DNA of 64,000 nt from positions 806,001-870,000 of the forward strand of contig JAGTJL010000001.1 in NCBI GenBank assembly GCA_020746875.1, read 5' to 3'. The notes beneath the pieces are model-generated. The model was not told where the DNA came from. It worked only from the letters and a program-made list of their open reading frames with translations, and did no database searches. This DNA is from Rhexocercosporidium sp. MPI-PUGE-AT-0058. Its lineage: Eukaryota; Ascomycota; Leotiomycetes; Helotiales. Below are positions 51,322 to 62,336 of this stretch, in pieces; the first letter of the stretch is position 1, and every line of letters begins with the position of its first letter. Both the position numbers and the translations under genes were made by a program.

Positions 51322-51395
51322 TGTGAGAATAGGCGAGCCAATCAGGAATGAGGAAGCGCAGTAGGTGAGGACACGTGATCAAAGACAAAGTAGAA

Positions 51396-51448
<53 letters not shown>

Positions 51449-51679
51449 GGCTTGCTTGAAGAGCTAGAAGAGCTCTTCGATAGTTATATACAAAATAATA
51501 GCTTCTCTAGAAGCTTTTACGACTACGTAACTGATTACGTAGCTTATACGAGCTACGTAATTGAATACGAGCGTAATTTCCCGGAATACGAAGGTAATTT
51601 CCGGGCCGCGTAAGCAGTGGAAACTCCTTCGGCTATTCTAGGGTAGAATCGGCACGAGTTACCGAAGTGAAATCTAACA
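51322..51679 (-). repeat. Copia-1 family solo LTR with expanded CTTG repeat
   Basis: Reverse complement of the 312-bp copia-1 LTR over its whole length, TG...CA ends, flanked by perfect GAGCC duplications (51317-51321 and 51680-51684). It is 358 bp because a CAAG/CTTG tract that is short in the other copies has grown (about 51397-51457). The single LTR with an intact duplication indicates recombination between the LTRs of a former full element. It is little mutated. Confidence 0.95.
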
Positions 51680-51684
51680 GAGCC

Positions 51685-53656
51685 ACCCGCTTTATTAACG
51701 AAGCTATAATATTATATCGCTAGGCTGTGTTAGGAAATATTGTCCTATGAGTCTGATTAAACGCTCGTATTATGGGCTTGACTAAAACAGTAGGTCTGAA
51801 GCGAATGTGAATATTAGCGGATGTCTTGTTTTAAAAGCGGAAAAGGTCTGCGGCGGAACGGAACTCTAAAAAAGCATTATTATTAAGTACTAATATAAAG
51901 AATCAGAAGGTTAAATAATAGATATTATCCGGTCGTTAATAATAGATTTAAATTAGTTTAAGTAACTTAAGTTAGTTAATGTAAAAAAGTATAAATTAAG
52001 TTGCGTCTTTTTATAGGTACTTTGTAAAGTCTATGTGCTGCCTTTTCCAATGCTTTTTCTTTATTTTTAGCCTAAACTCTAGGGGGGTTCTTTTTGAATG
52101 TAAAGGCTTTATAAATAGTTTAACGTCTTAGCTTTAGCATTAATAAATACAAAGCATGAAAGATAATTATTAACTTACCTTATAATATAGAGCTCGATTA
52201 TCTTGAGTCTAATACTTTAATATAGCCAAAGCACCGCCCCTTTCTTTATTGTTTAATATTAGAAGTAATAATTAAATAAGCTAGACGAGAAGTCGTCTTG
52301 CCTTTTACTTATGTTAATCTTTAAGAATTATATAATTAATTATTAATTTCACATTCTCTTAGTCTGCGAATGCTTTCTTATGTCGTTTATCTTTTGCTTC
52401 CACAGTAGGTACTATAGCATTTAGTACATTTTATTAAACATTAGCATTCGAGAAATACTAAAGTGTCTTGTGTTTTACTTATCGGAGCGAACTGGCCGTC
52501 GGACCGTCGAGGCGTATATGATATTAATAACGTAGTAAAGCAATTAAGTTATTGACTTTGTAATAAAGAGTGTCCTGGGTGGCCTTGTCGGAAAGCTTTC
52601 CAACGCTTTAGTCGACATATTAAAAAAGGAATAATTTGTAGTATTTCTTAAAATTAATTATTTGTTCTCGAGGAACAAACTCTTAAAAACTTCAATAGTT
52701 AGCTATGTCTCTTTTGCCTTATTATTATACTTACGTGTTTTATTTTACCTAAAGCCTATTTAAGGTACGATTGTAAGCTAGCGTCAACTTTTGCCTAAGT
52801 CCTTTCTTAGACTTGGCACTAAGCGGTTAGGAGGCTAACAGTGCTCGACTCCTGGCAATTTAATTTGAATTTATAACTTTAGTAATAAACGTGTTAAGAG
52901 ATTTTTGCTGTGAGGGGAATAATATTGTATTTAAGAAGCTAGTTAAAGGAGGCAAAACTTTAAAAAATAAGTTTTTATATTATTAATAGCTTAAAAAACA
53001 AGTTAATTAAATTCTTAACTCTCCTTTAGCGTCGTTTAGGCCTTATGTGAGTTATATATTATTTAACTAGCGTAGGCACATTGTGACGGGTTAGTCCCGG
53101 TCTCCGTTTTAGGCGGGCGCTTATATTAATGCTATTACATGGCAATTGTTGACAGAAATTAGATTTATATGAGACTGTTAGCCAAGTCGATGATCAGCAA
53201 GCTGGCATCGAGGCCATAGTCGCGACTTGACGGCACAACAAGAAAGGGGCGTAGGGTCTGGCAGAAAACGAAATCTTAGTTCCTATTTTACTATAAAACA
53301 GCATAAGAAACGCTAATTAGCGTGGGTCCATCTTATACGAGGTAAAGCGGTAAGCTAGAATTGGCCTAGCGCTTGCCTCCACGCCATAAATAAAATCTAA
53401 GATTTAATTATAAGCTGACAATATGACTAAATAAAACAATTCAAACCTAAGGCGTTAAGAAAGCAATAGGTACACCCACTAGAGCCTAGTTGTCGAGGGT
53501 GTTATAGAGGCTGAGATCTGGGTATACAAAAACAATAATAAATCTGTGACTGTTTTAGTAATTTTGAGCTCGACACACTATGAAGATATAAAGAAGATTA
53601 GTATGGCGTAAGTCTCCTCACAATTCTCTCAACTAAACACAGCTAACAACTTACAG
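51685..53656. other. AT-rich interval without a supported gene
   Basis: No frame, domain or repeat I can support, apart from 53442-53620, the less-mutated counterpart of about 47080-47205. Base composition rises towards the normal compartment from about 53.1 kb. Confidence 0.5.
53442..53620 (+). repeat. Dispersed direct repeat, parent-like copy
   Basis: Aligns with about 47080-47205: both have GTATA(C/T)AAAAAC, TTTTGAGCT or TTTTAAGCT, and (T/C)TAGTAT(G/A)GCGTAAG at matching spacing. Differences are mainly C/T and G/A, with the 47-kb copy carrying the T/A state. The identity of the sequence is unknown. Confidence 0.6.
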
Positions 53657-53708
53657 CCCTGCACTAAGGATGACACGCTCAATCAAAGAGAAGCTACCAA
53701 TTTTTTTT
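53657..53708 (+). repeat. 52-bp exact direct repeat, copy 1
   Basis: Identical over 52 bp, including the final T8, to 62285-62336. Begins CCCTGCACTAAGGATGACAC. Flanks differ on both sides. It marks the edge where AT-rich DNA gives way to normal composition. Confidence 0.9.
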
Positions 53709-53970
53709 ACCTTTTTTTTTTTCTTGATCTTTCTAAGCCCCCTCCCCTTTTTTTTCTCTCCCGATAAATAAGAGATTAATATGCCGCGTAGCGAGATGCC
53801 CCCAACCACTGTCACTATACCTAATAGGTGGAACACGGGACCTCTGGTTCCCAAGTATCGTCCGGCAGCAATGTTTCTGCGCTCTGGCAGAGCATTCTAA
53901 GATCCGTTAGTCAGGCGTCCTGCGCACTGCACGACCAATGGGTTTTCATTCATCGCAATGAAGCACGATA

Positions 53971-54281
53971 ATCGTCAGTTCCCTGCCTCTCCCCTAGAGA
54001 GTCAGTTTTTTTAGGATGTCCGATTTTTTAGGATGTCCGATTGCCTGAATGCCTGAGAGCTTTAAGCTTGACCTTTTTCGGTAGTTATTATGGGATTTTA
54101 TGGCGCAGTCGAGCTCTCGAGCCACAATTATAAAGCGGGGCAGCTCTTAAGGTCTCAAATTTCAATTAACTTAAACCTTCGCTCCACTCTACTTTCAGGC
54201 CGTCAGGCTGTCGGACATCCTAAAAAATCGGACATCCTAAAAAAAACTGACTCTCTAGGGGAGAGGCAGGGAACTGACGAT
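53971..54281. mobile_element. MITE with about 70-bp TIRs and TA target duplication
   Basis: Inverted repeats 53971-54040 and 54211-54281 differ by one base in a T-run. They are flanked by TA (53969-53970 and 54282-54283), as for Tc1/mariner/pogo-type elements. The inner half of each TIR is a tandem pair of 17-bp units (TTTTTTAGGATGTCCGA). The 170-bp centre has no coding capacity; the frame at 54090-54368 runs through the TIR and is not a gene. Confidence 0.88.
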
Positions 54282-54283
54282 TA

Positions 54284-56920
54284 CTTCTTTTTACCGCTTC
54301 GTTTGGTATCCCCCTTCATCGATTTTCAAACTGATCTCCACATCAGATTTCTGAATGTAATTCGATAATTACTTGCCCAAGATATAATGCGCGTAATCTA
54401 TGACTCTTTTTTGTTAATATTTAATCGCTAGCAAAACGAGATCTTCAAATGCCATGGATATCGGTAACGTGGCGCGAGTCCCAGGGACAGTAGCGTTAAA
54501 TTGAGAGATAAAGACTACCACCTAGGTATATACTTATTCTCTAGGTACCTATTTCTATCCAGCTGCAGCTGTACATTCTCAGGGAATAAACAACCTAAAT
54601 ATAGTTACTGATATCTTCAAGAACAAGGGGGAACACACTTTTGGTCGATTTAAAGAGGGGGCTGCATCGTAATATCTTGCCCACCTGTTTCCTCGGAGCC
54701 GAAGCATATCGCGGAGGCACTGCGGCAAGGGTCACGAAACTGCAGTGCAATTCGCTCATACTTCATTTATTTCCGGTTTATCTTCTCCTATTGTCTCTCC
54801 TTCTCTTGAGCTGCCAGTGCAAAGACTTTCAAGAATGGATTAATTCGTACATGGTCAATTAAGCTACATCAAAACAGATAGATGCTAGCGGAAGGGCAGT
54901 TCATTTGGAAATGCTATACATACTTGAGTTCCAGTCGACCTACCTAGCTGAGACAGCTGGGTGGCCGATAACCTGGGTCAAACAACTACTTTGGCAGTAG
55001 GCAAAAGGCCTCGAGATGTGCTATTCCAAGCTATCACCTTATGCGCAATCTCCCCTTTCAAGCCTACTATCGATTTTCAACGCTCAACATCCATGCATGG
55101 CCTGCTCCTCCTTCACTGTGCTGGATATCGGTGATCCGTTGATGTCGAGCGAGTTGTCTGCATGCCTTATGGATTGGATGGTAGATGATGCATGGTGCAA
55201 AATCAAACAGAGTCATCGCTTTTCTAACTGTGGATTCGTTAGCAACTAAGCATACAGATCCTTGCCAGGAAACTGGTCTTGGGATACGTATTGCACTTGG
55301 CAGACTTCGCATTTCCCCAGTGGCACTAGAGGTTAAAGATCCCTTCACCCAATCTATCCAACTCTTCTACTTAGCTCTCCCTAACCGCGTGGATTATGGG
55401 TCCACTCTTTCCAAATCTCATTCTATATATCTTTTTGAATCCCATGCTCCATTGTCTGCGGAGGCATACTTCAGACCACTCTCGAACCTCCGGCGTCTCT
55501 CTCCTCTCCAGAGTATCCTGAGGTGCAGGGAACGGAAGTTGCACGGCACGAGTCCAATTGTTTTTTTCGCGACGCCACTGCATATTCATATCACTCAACT
55601 CTATGCCCATATATCTCCTCCGTTTTGTTGTTTGTTGATCGTAACGTGTCTGGCGATTTGTGGCTCCAGAAGCCAACTGGGAGCATACCCCTTTCCATAT
55701 TCTATGAAAACCTCTGATTCGATACCGTTCACCACCGAAGTCCGGTGTATCAGCAGCTGAAGCACACATGCGATCGGCCTGTGGAAAGAGGGTCTTTGCC
55801 TTGAAATAAAAGCTCGCGGACCGATGCCTTCCTCGGTAGGATCTTACACCCTGCCAACCTGGCCTACTAGACTCCGTGATTTATGCCCTGCGATTTTTCC
55901 CGATCAATGTCCGTGTACGTACCCTGTCGAATATGCGGAAAGCAGCTTCAATCGCGTCGGAGATGCTGCTTTGCTCAATCAGTGCCTGTGACACACTCTA
56001 GGTAAGTAAAGGCATGGGAACGACGAGGTCATCACCTGGGAAGTATATGTAACCTGGGAAGTATATGTATCCTGCGTTACGAGCATCGCATAATGTACGC
56101 GACCGCTGGTCAGCTCATACGACGCGCCAAATAGGTCTTGTTGTGATTGTTCTCCTCTATCTCCTGTCCTCTCCCATTTCTGCCTTGGAATGGAACGTAG
56201 TGCGGCGGTCTCTCCGGTGTGGGTATTCGATCTCAGTGGACGATGCTCGTATCTCCTCTGATCCGCAGAACTTCCATTTGCAACGTTTCTGCGTATCTGC
56301 ATATCTGCGTATCTTCGTGCCTATCTTGTTCCCATCCTCGAATCCCCTGGTCAGGAGCGGCTCCACGCCTAGTTGTCGTCTATTCCCAGCGGCCGAGGAC
56401 TAGACATGCGTCACGTTAGTTTCGAGTGCACCTCTGGGAGCTAGACTATCGGGGGACTTCTCCTCGCTCTCTATTGCTTGGCGGGTATTGGGCGCCCCCT
56501 GTCACTAGTGTTGAAGACTCAATCCCGCACTGCCACGGCGCTGAGGAAATCCTCGATGGCAGAATTCGCTAAACCTCACACTGCGAGCTTGCTGCTAGAT
56601 GCAACCCCTACTTCTACAATGTCTACAGAGTAAGCAGTAGGTAAGCATTTCTGTTGAGCATTTGAGATAAATTTGAGGCCATGGCACTCCTTGAGTAGTC
56701 AAACTCGATTTCCCAATACTTGAAGTCTACCGGATGTGGAGACTGGCAAGTAAGGGAGCGAATACCGTGCTAGCGGCATCGCTTGTCTACGCAACCTTCA
56801 TTCAACGTCTATTCAGGTACGTTCTGCGGCTTCGATCGATTTACAGCGATATCCAGGACTTTATACTGCTACACTATACTCTCTATACTACCTCATTAAC
56901 CTCACAGCACTAACCACACA
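54284..56920. other. Interval of normal composition without a supported gene
   Basis: Many overlapping frames on both strands, none with a domain, good splice sites or a convincing start. The longest are plus 55185-55760 (191 codons) and minus 55371-55769 (132 codons), which overlap; the minus one has the more protein-like composition. A tandem 18-bp duplication (ACCTGGGAAGTATATGTA twice) lies at about 56034-56069. It may hold a decayed gene or the upstream region of the gene at 56921. Confidence 0.4.
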
Positions 56921-58107
56921 ATGTCCGATGTTACGGAGCAGAAGGCGAAGGTCTACAGAGGTAAGAAGGCGGCAGAAATGCGTAAACCGGGGGAGTGGAA
57001 GAAAGAGCGGCCATTGACCTTTCTGTACCGAGATGAGAGGATGAAGGATCTGGCGGCGCTTGCGAAGAGTTACCTGGATGGCCATATTGGCTATGAAGCC
57101 TTGATGGCTCTTGTTCCGAAGGAGACCAGTTGGCTCAAGAATAGTGAGCAGTTCCAGCGGTGCGAAGGGAAGAAGGATGTCTTGTTGGTTCTGGGTTGGT
57201 GTACCAAGCATGATGTTCCTATCAACCTTGATGAAGATCCGGCGAAATTATGCCTCACTGAGCAATTAGTGCTGTGCATCGAGCATATCACCAGCAAACC
57301 TGTTTCTTTTCTTGATTTCTTCAAGGTAGGTTCTACGTCTCAACTTGGAAGCCAGTTAATATGATCTCACATACCAATACTGAGTCCTAGGAATGTAAGC
57401 GAGATTCGAGAGATGGGGGTTGCGAGGGTAGCGATCGCTATGTGCAGGAGAATACCATCCACTCAATCGCTTTGATAGTTGAGCTGACTATTGGAACAAG
57501 AGAGTACGGCATCGAATTCTGTGGTGTTTGGGGCTTTGCGAAGCTCTTTCAATCGTTTGTTGACCAAGCAGTCTTCCCGAAACTCCCTGCTATGGCAGAT
57601 CTTCCTCCAGCCTACGTAGGCTATCATATAGGAAGGATTTCGGACATCCACCAGCAGAAGCGTAGACCTTTGACTTTGGATCTTCTAGAGTCGTTGGGTT
57701 CTGTGATTGGCATGGAGAAACGTGAGCTTTATAGCTCGATGAGGCACTGGTTTGAGGAAAGAAAACTGGACTTCCAGCTCCCAGAGCTGGATGTTGAGAG
57801 GGAAACCAAACTGGGACAAAAGATTGATGCTCTGTTCGCTAGTGTCAACCAGAGACATATCAAATCAGTCATCTCCTCCACTTTCGCCAATTCCAGATCG
57901 CGACCTTCAGACTCCTCCCCTCTCTCCTTTTCCTCTCCTTCCGTTTCTCTACCTCCGACTCCCTCTCCTCTCTCACAAACATGGAAGCCGAAGCCTACTC
58001 TCTTCGAGGACGTATGGGTAGTCGAGTTGGCGACCCGGAAGAGGATTGCAGAAGAAAAGGCTCTCTCCCTTCCCGAGAAGAAGAAGCGCAAAACAGCTGG
58101 CTCTTGA
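56921..58107 (+). CDS. Two-exon hypothetical protein, 373 aa, possible nuclear protein
   Basis: Exon 1 is 56921-57325 (135 codons, start context ACAATGTCC after a CT-rich leader). Intron 57326-57390 (65 bp) runs GTAGGT...TCCTAG with TACTGAG upstream as a branch-point candidate. Exon 2 is 57391-58107, ending TGA. The phase-0 junction joins two open frames that otherwise stop. The N-terminus is rich in Lys/Glu/Arg. The middle (about residues 160-290) is mixed and probably folded. Residues about 297-335 are Ser/Pro-rich and likely disordered. The C-terminus has a basic PEKKKRK cluster of nuclear-localisation type. There is no signal peptide or membrane segment. I do not recognise the family. No intact neighbour suggests a pathway, and codon use looks normal with no RIP damage. 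Confidence 0.75.
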
Positions 58108-58209
58108 GATTTCGTGGTGTCTCCTCTTCTTTCTCCTGCTGCTTGTCTTCTCGACAATTTGCTTGCAATGGCTGTCCCACTGCCTGACAGCCTGCCAAAT
58201 GCTCCGTCT

Positions 58210-58272
58210 ACCACTAACAGCAGTACGACCTCACTGTGTGGGGTTGTCCCGGGTTCGAATCCCGGGGGTGGT
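58210..58272 (+). other. tRNA-like sequence with a strong B-box, probably a pseudo-tRNA
   Basis: GGTTCGAATCC at 58252-58262 is a perfect B-box/T-loop in a 5-bp stem (CCGGG/CCCGG). Upstream, ACCTC and GGGGT can pair around a 7-base loop as an anticodon arm. ACCACT and GGTGGT-type ends can pair as an acceptor with one G-T and one mismatch. The part between acceptor and anticodon arm is only about 11 bases, too short for a D-arm, and no A-box is evident. The anticodon loop lacks T at position 33. A decayed tRNA or tRNA-derived repeat is likelier than a working gene. Confidence 0.35.
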
Positions 58273-60480
58273 TTTATACCACTTACTGGCTGTTAGAGGC
58301 GTGATGCATTTGGTAGCCTAGCGATATTGGTCCACCTCCACGTGGTGCCAGGCGGATAACTCTTCAATAGTTAATCAAGAGACCAATGAGTCGGTCCCGA
58401 AGTTCAATTCACAGAATTTCCTGACTTCCGGCTTTGATCGATTTCGATTCCTCTCTCCTCACTCCACTCGACGATACGACCGACTCAAACAAAATGGCAG
58501 GATGAAGGCTGATATCCGAGATGCGTTCACCTAAAACTTTCCACATATCTTCTTCATCGGATCAAGATCACTACTGTACCTCTCAGCAACCTTCAAACAT
58601 CTTAACTTGAGGCGTTTCTTGAGATCACCAGCTCCAGTTCGCAGCTCGATGGGAATACCGGACATGTTTACCCTCTGCGAAACCCTTCTCTCTCACCGCA
58701 AAAGAGGGCCATGCATTCCCATAGAGCAGCTCCAACCTTTTCTACGGCACGCCAGAACCCCCCCCCCCCCCCCCCCCCCAACCCACAAGCATCACTATGG
58801 TCCATTATCATGCCTCAACGTTGAAAACGTCGCATCAATCTCTCACTCGCACGCGTCGTTCGCTCCATCAATCCCAAGAGAGCTTCGAACAAAATCACTA
58901 GGCATCCCTACACCTCGCAGTCCAGGAATTAATCACCCCTGATTACTGCTGCTACGAGCATCTTTGAAAGACCTTGATTTACTATCAACTGTGTACACTC
59001 AAACCTTGAAAAGTTACTACTTCCACATCGTGGAGCACTGCTCACGCCTCATCCAGGAACTAACCACCCCTACCAATTTTTGCTACGAGCATCAACGTGA
59101 GTCACTGTCAAGCTAGTACCCAGATCTTTGAGAAGCTCCGGTCTTATTCCACCCTCAGACAACTTCCAACCTTCTCAAGATTTGGACGTATCTCAGTAGC
59201 ATGAACTTACATCTTCTGCGTTCATCATGCCATATTCAGCTATACAAACTTTTCGAGATCGCAAAGTCTCGACCTCACAGGCGGCAGCTCAACGACAGCT
59301 TCCCTAAGCGAACCCCTATATCCTTATTCGGGGTTTCCAAGCTGGTCAAGACGATAGTGTCAACTCCAATCTGCCACAGAGTCTCGCTGCAACTGCACCA
59401 CTGGGAACTTGTGCCCAAGGCAGATGTTCCTCAATCATGGGTCTGCACAGCTGAGCAAATCACACTTCAGCCATGCTCCAAATCTCATCCCTCTATGGCA
59501 TGCGCCCTCGCCAGCCAGCAAACCAGAAACTCCATGGTATACTCACAATAACCTGCTGGTCAACCACCTCCTCTCTCCACGAGATCGTGTCCTCTTCCAC
59601 GTTTCTCAGCTCCATCTGTCAATGGGATCGTGTCTTCCTCCATGTTTCTCCTTGTTACAGTCACTCCGGAATTGGTACTCCAGAGCTCCGACAATGTCGC
59701 CATAATACAAGCCCCACGTCATGATGCTCATTGTCCATGGCTACCTCTCCATGTATGCATCATCAATCGGTTGCTCTAGCTGGCCAAAGTACCAGAGAGT
59801 TCATCTACTCAGGGTCATCCACAATCTGCACCGCCCTTACATACTTGCCACCATTTAAATGTCCTGTACGAGCGACTCTCCTCAACCATGCCGCACTACA
59901 GATCTTTAATCCAAGTCTCTATTTCCCAAGCTCATCTCCTGGAGATCTGGATCTTCGTTGGTCTCTTGCTGCAATAGTTTTCACCGCACAAGGTCGCCAA
60001 GACGAAAAATTCGCTGATGATGTTCATCGTCGCTCTCAGACAACATCTGCTGCCGCCCCTCAAGAACACATCTTGATCAAGCGGAAGAGATTAAATCAGC
60101 CTGGAACCCCTCCAGACTGCTGCACATGGCCCACTTCTCTCCATGCCATCATGATTTACTACCTTCTCATCATGCTGCGCTGATTTTCAACGTGTCGGAA
60201 CCTCTACGCTTCCCGGCGACACATCCTCTACGCACACATCTCCCATCCATGCGGGACTGAGATTTGCACGAGCTTCCACGCTTCTCGTCCCTGTTCACAA
60301 GCATCAAGCCTCGCTTATGCGTTTTCTTGAAATCAGAATATCTTCACGGTTCACAATTGAGTCTGCAAGAGATCACCCCTTACACTGAAGTCAAAAGTCA
60401 ACATTGTTCCATGACGTTGAACTCCTGACAGCCACCTCTGCCACGGCAATTACTATCCGCAACGAGCCCCCGGTAACTTG
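58273..60480. other. Interval without a supported gene; imperfect repeats
   Basis: Several plus frames (58607-58942, 59201-59551, 59731-60183) lack domains or supporting splice signals, and some start at non-ATG codons. A unit of about 45 bp is repeated imperfectly at 58921-58965 and 59052-59097 (CCAGGAA(T/C)TAA(T/C)CACCCCT...GCTACGAGCATC). Pyrimidine-rich low-complexity DNA dominates. Nothing else seen. Confidence 0.4.
58758..58779 (+). repeat. Poly-C homopolymer, about 22 C
   Basis: Uninterrupted C-run between GCCAGAA and AACCCACAAG. The true length may vary, because homopolymers of this size are unstable and error-prone in sequencing. Confidence 0.85.
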
Positions 60481-60501
60481 AGTACCCCCCCCAAGTCAAT
60501 A

Positions 60502-60732
60502 TCACATGGCATGGCGCTGACAGTGGATATAGCACGAAAATGCGTTACACTCTATCTCGTCATACCCAGAAAGCGATTGCGTGAGCTCCAGCGCTGTGAA
60601 AATCCCACTTTCGGAAGTCTGGTTCAACAATGCGTCAACGGCTCCAGTCCTAAGTAACAACTTCAGCACTGCATGCTCTAATCGAGATCCATGAACAGAA
60701 TCAGATGGATTTCCACACCACCAAATATTCAT
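60502..60732 (-). pseudogene. Possible ankyrin-repeat fragment
   Basis: A 76-codon minus-strand frame contains HGSRLEHAVLKLLLRTGAV followed by FTALELTQSLSGYDEI. Together these resemble the A-x-x-x-x-L-L-L-x-x-G-A and T-A-L-x-x-A turns of an ankyrin repeat. Only about one and a half repeats are visible, with no neighbouring repeats in frame, so it is at best a remnant. The resemblance is by eye only. Confidence 0.25.
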
Positions 60733-62284
60733 GAATCGGCCGGGTAATGACTTCCATACTTATCCGAAACTTTTCTCGGTCATGAAGGTGGGAAACTGAA
60801 GGCCTGATGGTGAGCCACCCTTTTCCCATCACGCCCAGATCAAAAATTGATGAAGTCATTACAGTACAGATCTGAACAACACCTTAAAATTACTTTCACC
60901 ACCCTGCGAGACAACCGAGACGCACATTAATGTGGCCGAGGTGGGAGAATTCATCTGTCGGTATTGTCAAGTCCTAACCACGATGTTCTTAGATTGCGAA
61001 TAAATACTCACAAACCCAAACCAATTTTCGACCACTACCCAAAGCATGGCCTGATTTGAGCCATTTTTTTGGGGTGGGGGGGGGGGGGGGGGGGGGGGAA
61101 GGGCAGTCGCAAGCTCCTCCACTGATGGTAATCGCATAGGTCCGGTGTCCTGGGGTATGGCTCACAGTTCCCCAGACAAGACTTGAAAACCAGTCTAGCA
61201 ACGCGAATGACATGCACACAGACCCAGAATGAAGTTCAACCCGAGTGGCGTACGAACAAGCGTCCTGCCGCCACAGATTTAACATACAAGTAGCTGACCA
61301 AATATCTCAGAAGCAATGAACTCGCTCTCAGACAAACAGACCCACAAAACACACTTTTGTATACCCTACTCTTGGGGCATAGAGTCTTGAGGTCCTTGCA
61401 GTGGCGGCTACATCTACTACCGATATCAGCTCAAATGTTCGTCGGATCGATCGTCTTGGCAATTGAAAGTCGAATACCGCTGGGACCGCTGCCGCCAGGT
61501 ATGCTAGGAAAATCAAAGTACTCGGTTCTAACGTAAGCCACACAGATTTGACTTGGATGTTACTAACTACAGTCCGGGTCTAGCCTTGCAGAGCAAACTG
61601 TGTCTCTTGCAAGGTGTTTTGGCTGGTACTTCATTCCCAAACTCATTGGCTGGCTCGGGCTGCGATCAGCTGCATTGCAACTATCTACCTGGGTCAGGCC
61701 AGCGGTAAGCAATGTTCTTCACCTCCTACAATTATTAGATATTCTTCTTCAGTAGATCAAAATCATGTGGAGAATGAGCATCAGCATGGAGCCAACTCTC
61801 TCTCGTCTAGCTAAGTGAACAGTCAAACCCTTCAACGGTATGTCTACCGATCAGCGAGCAACATGGAGAAGGTGGGGTGGGCGGGTGTGAGAGCGTTAGA
61901 AAGAGTGGAAGTGTGGAGAACACATTGCCAGTTGTGCTCCAATTGAGGCGAGGATGCAGTGAAGGCAGTTTTGCAAGCAGTATCTGGCAAATAATTGCTC
62001 TCAAACCTCAAATTTGGCAAGATTGTGATAGTGGTGATGGTGATAAAGTGTTTCTTTACTGCCTGGAGGTACTTTTTTCACCTCTTTTTTTTTTCTCTTC
62101 GCGCATAACATTTTACTTCTCTGGTCACATCAAGATGGCTTGTGGATGGATTGGTGTCTGAAAAGCATCCTGGCCTCACAAATTTGTTCTGCTTAAGCTA
62201 GCCACTGTATTAGCTTCAGGAAACCGCTCAGTTTTCTTTTTAGAGCACTCCTCTCCGCGCCACTCTAAGCACCACTCCCAGTAC
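60733..62284. other. Interval without a supported gene
   Basis: Contains the poly-G run at 61076-61098. Frames on both strands are short and without domains; Pro-rich minus frames over the poly-G are artefacts of the homopolymer. Nothing else seen. Confidence 0.4.
61076..61098 (+). repeat. Poly-G homopolymer, about 23 G
   Basis: Preceded by T7 GGGGT. It lies 2.3 kb from the 22-C run, on the opposite strand sense. Confidence 0.85.
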
Positions 62285-62336
62285 CCCTGCACTAAGGATG
62301 ACACGCTCAATCAAAGAGAAGCTACCAATTTTTTTT
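62285..62336 (+). repeat. 52-bp exact direct repeat, copy 2
   Basis: Identical to 53657-53708. Its last T coincides with the first base of the inverted-repeat element at 62336, so the two structures abut exactly. Confidence 0.9.

Noticed and set aside
51365..51613. Plus-strand 82-codon frame with a repeated Leu-Leu-Ala-Cys run
   Set aside because: It is the (CTTG)n tract of the solo LTR read in frame, on the strand opposite the LTR; no gene.
53651..53854. Minus-strand 67-codon frame at the compartment edge
   Set aside because: A Lys-rich stretch comes from T-runs, and the frame crosses the 52-bp dispersed repeat; no coding evidence.
55016..56420. Dense set of overlapping frames on both strands
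   Set aside because: None shows a domain, a convincing start or splice signals. GC-balanced non-coding DNA gives such frames by chance.
58496..58507. ATG in good start context (CAAAATGGCAGG)
   Set aside because: A TGA follows after three codons, and no splice donor leads to a longer product that I can support.
61035..61285. Proline-run proteins on the minus strand
   Set aside because: Created by translating the poly-G homopolymer.
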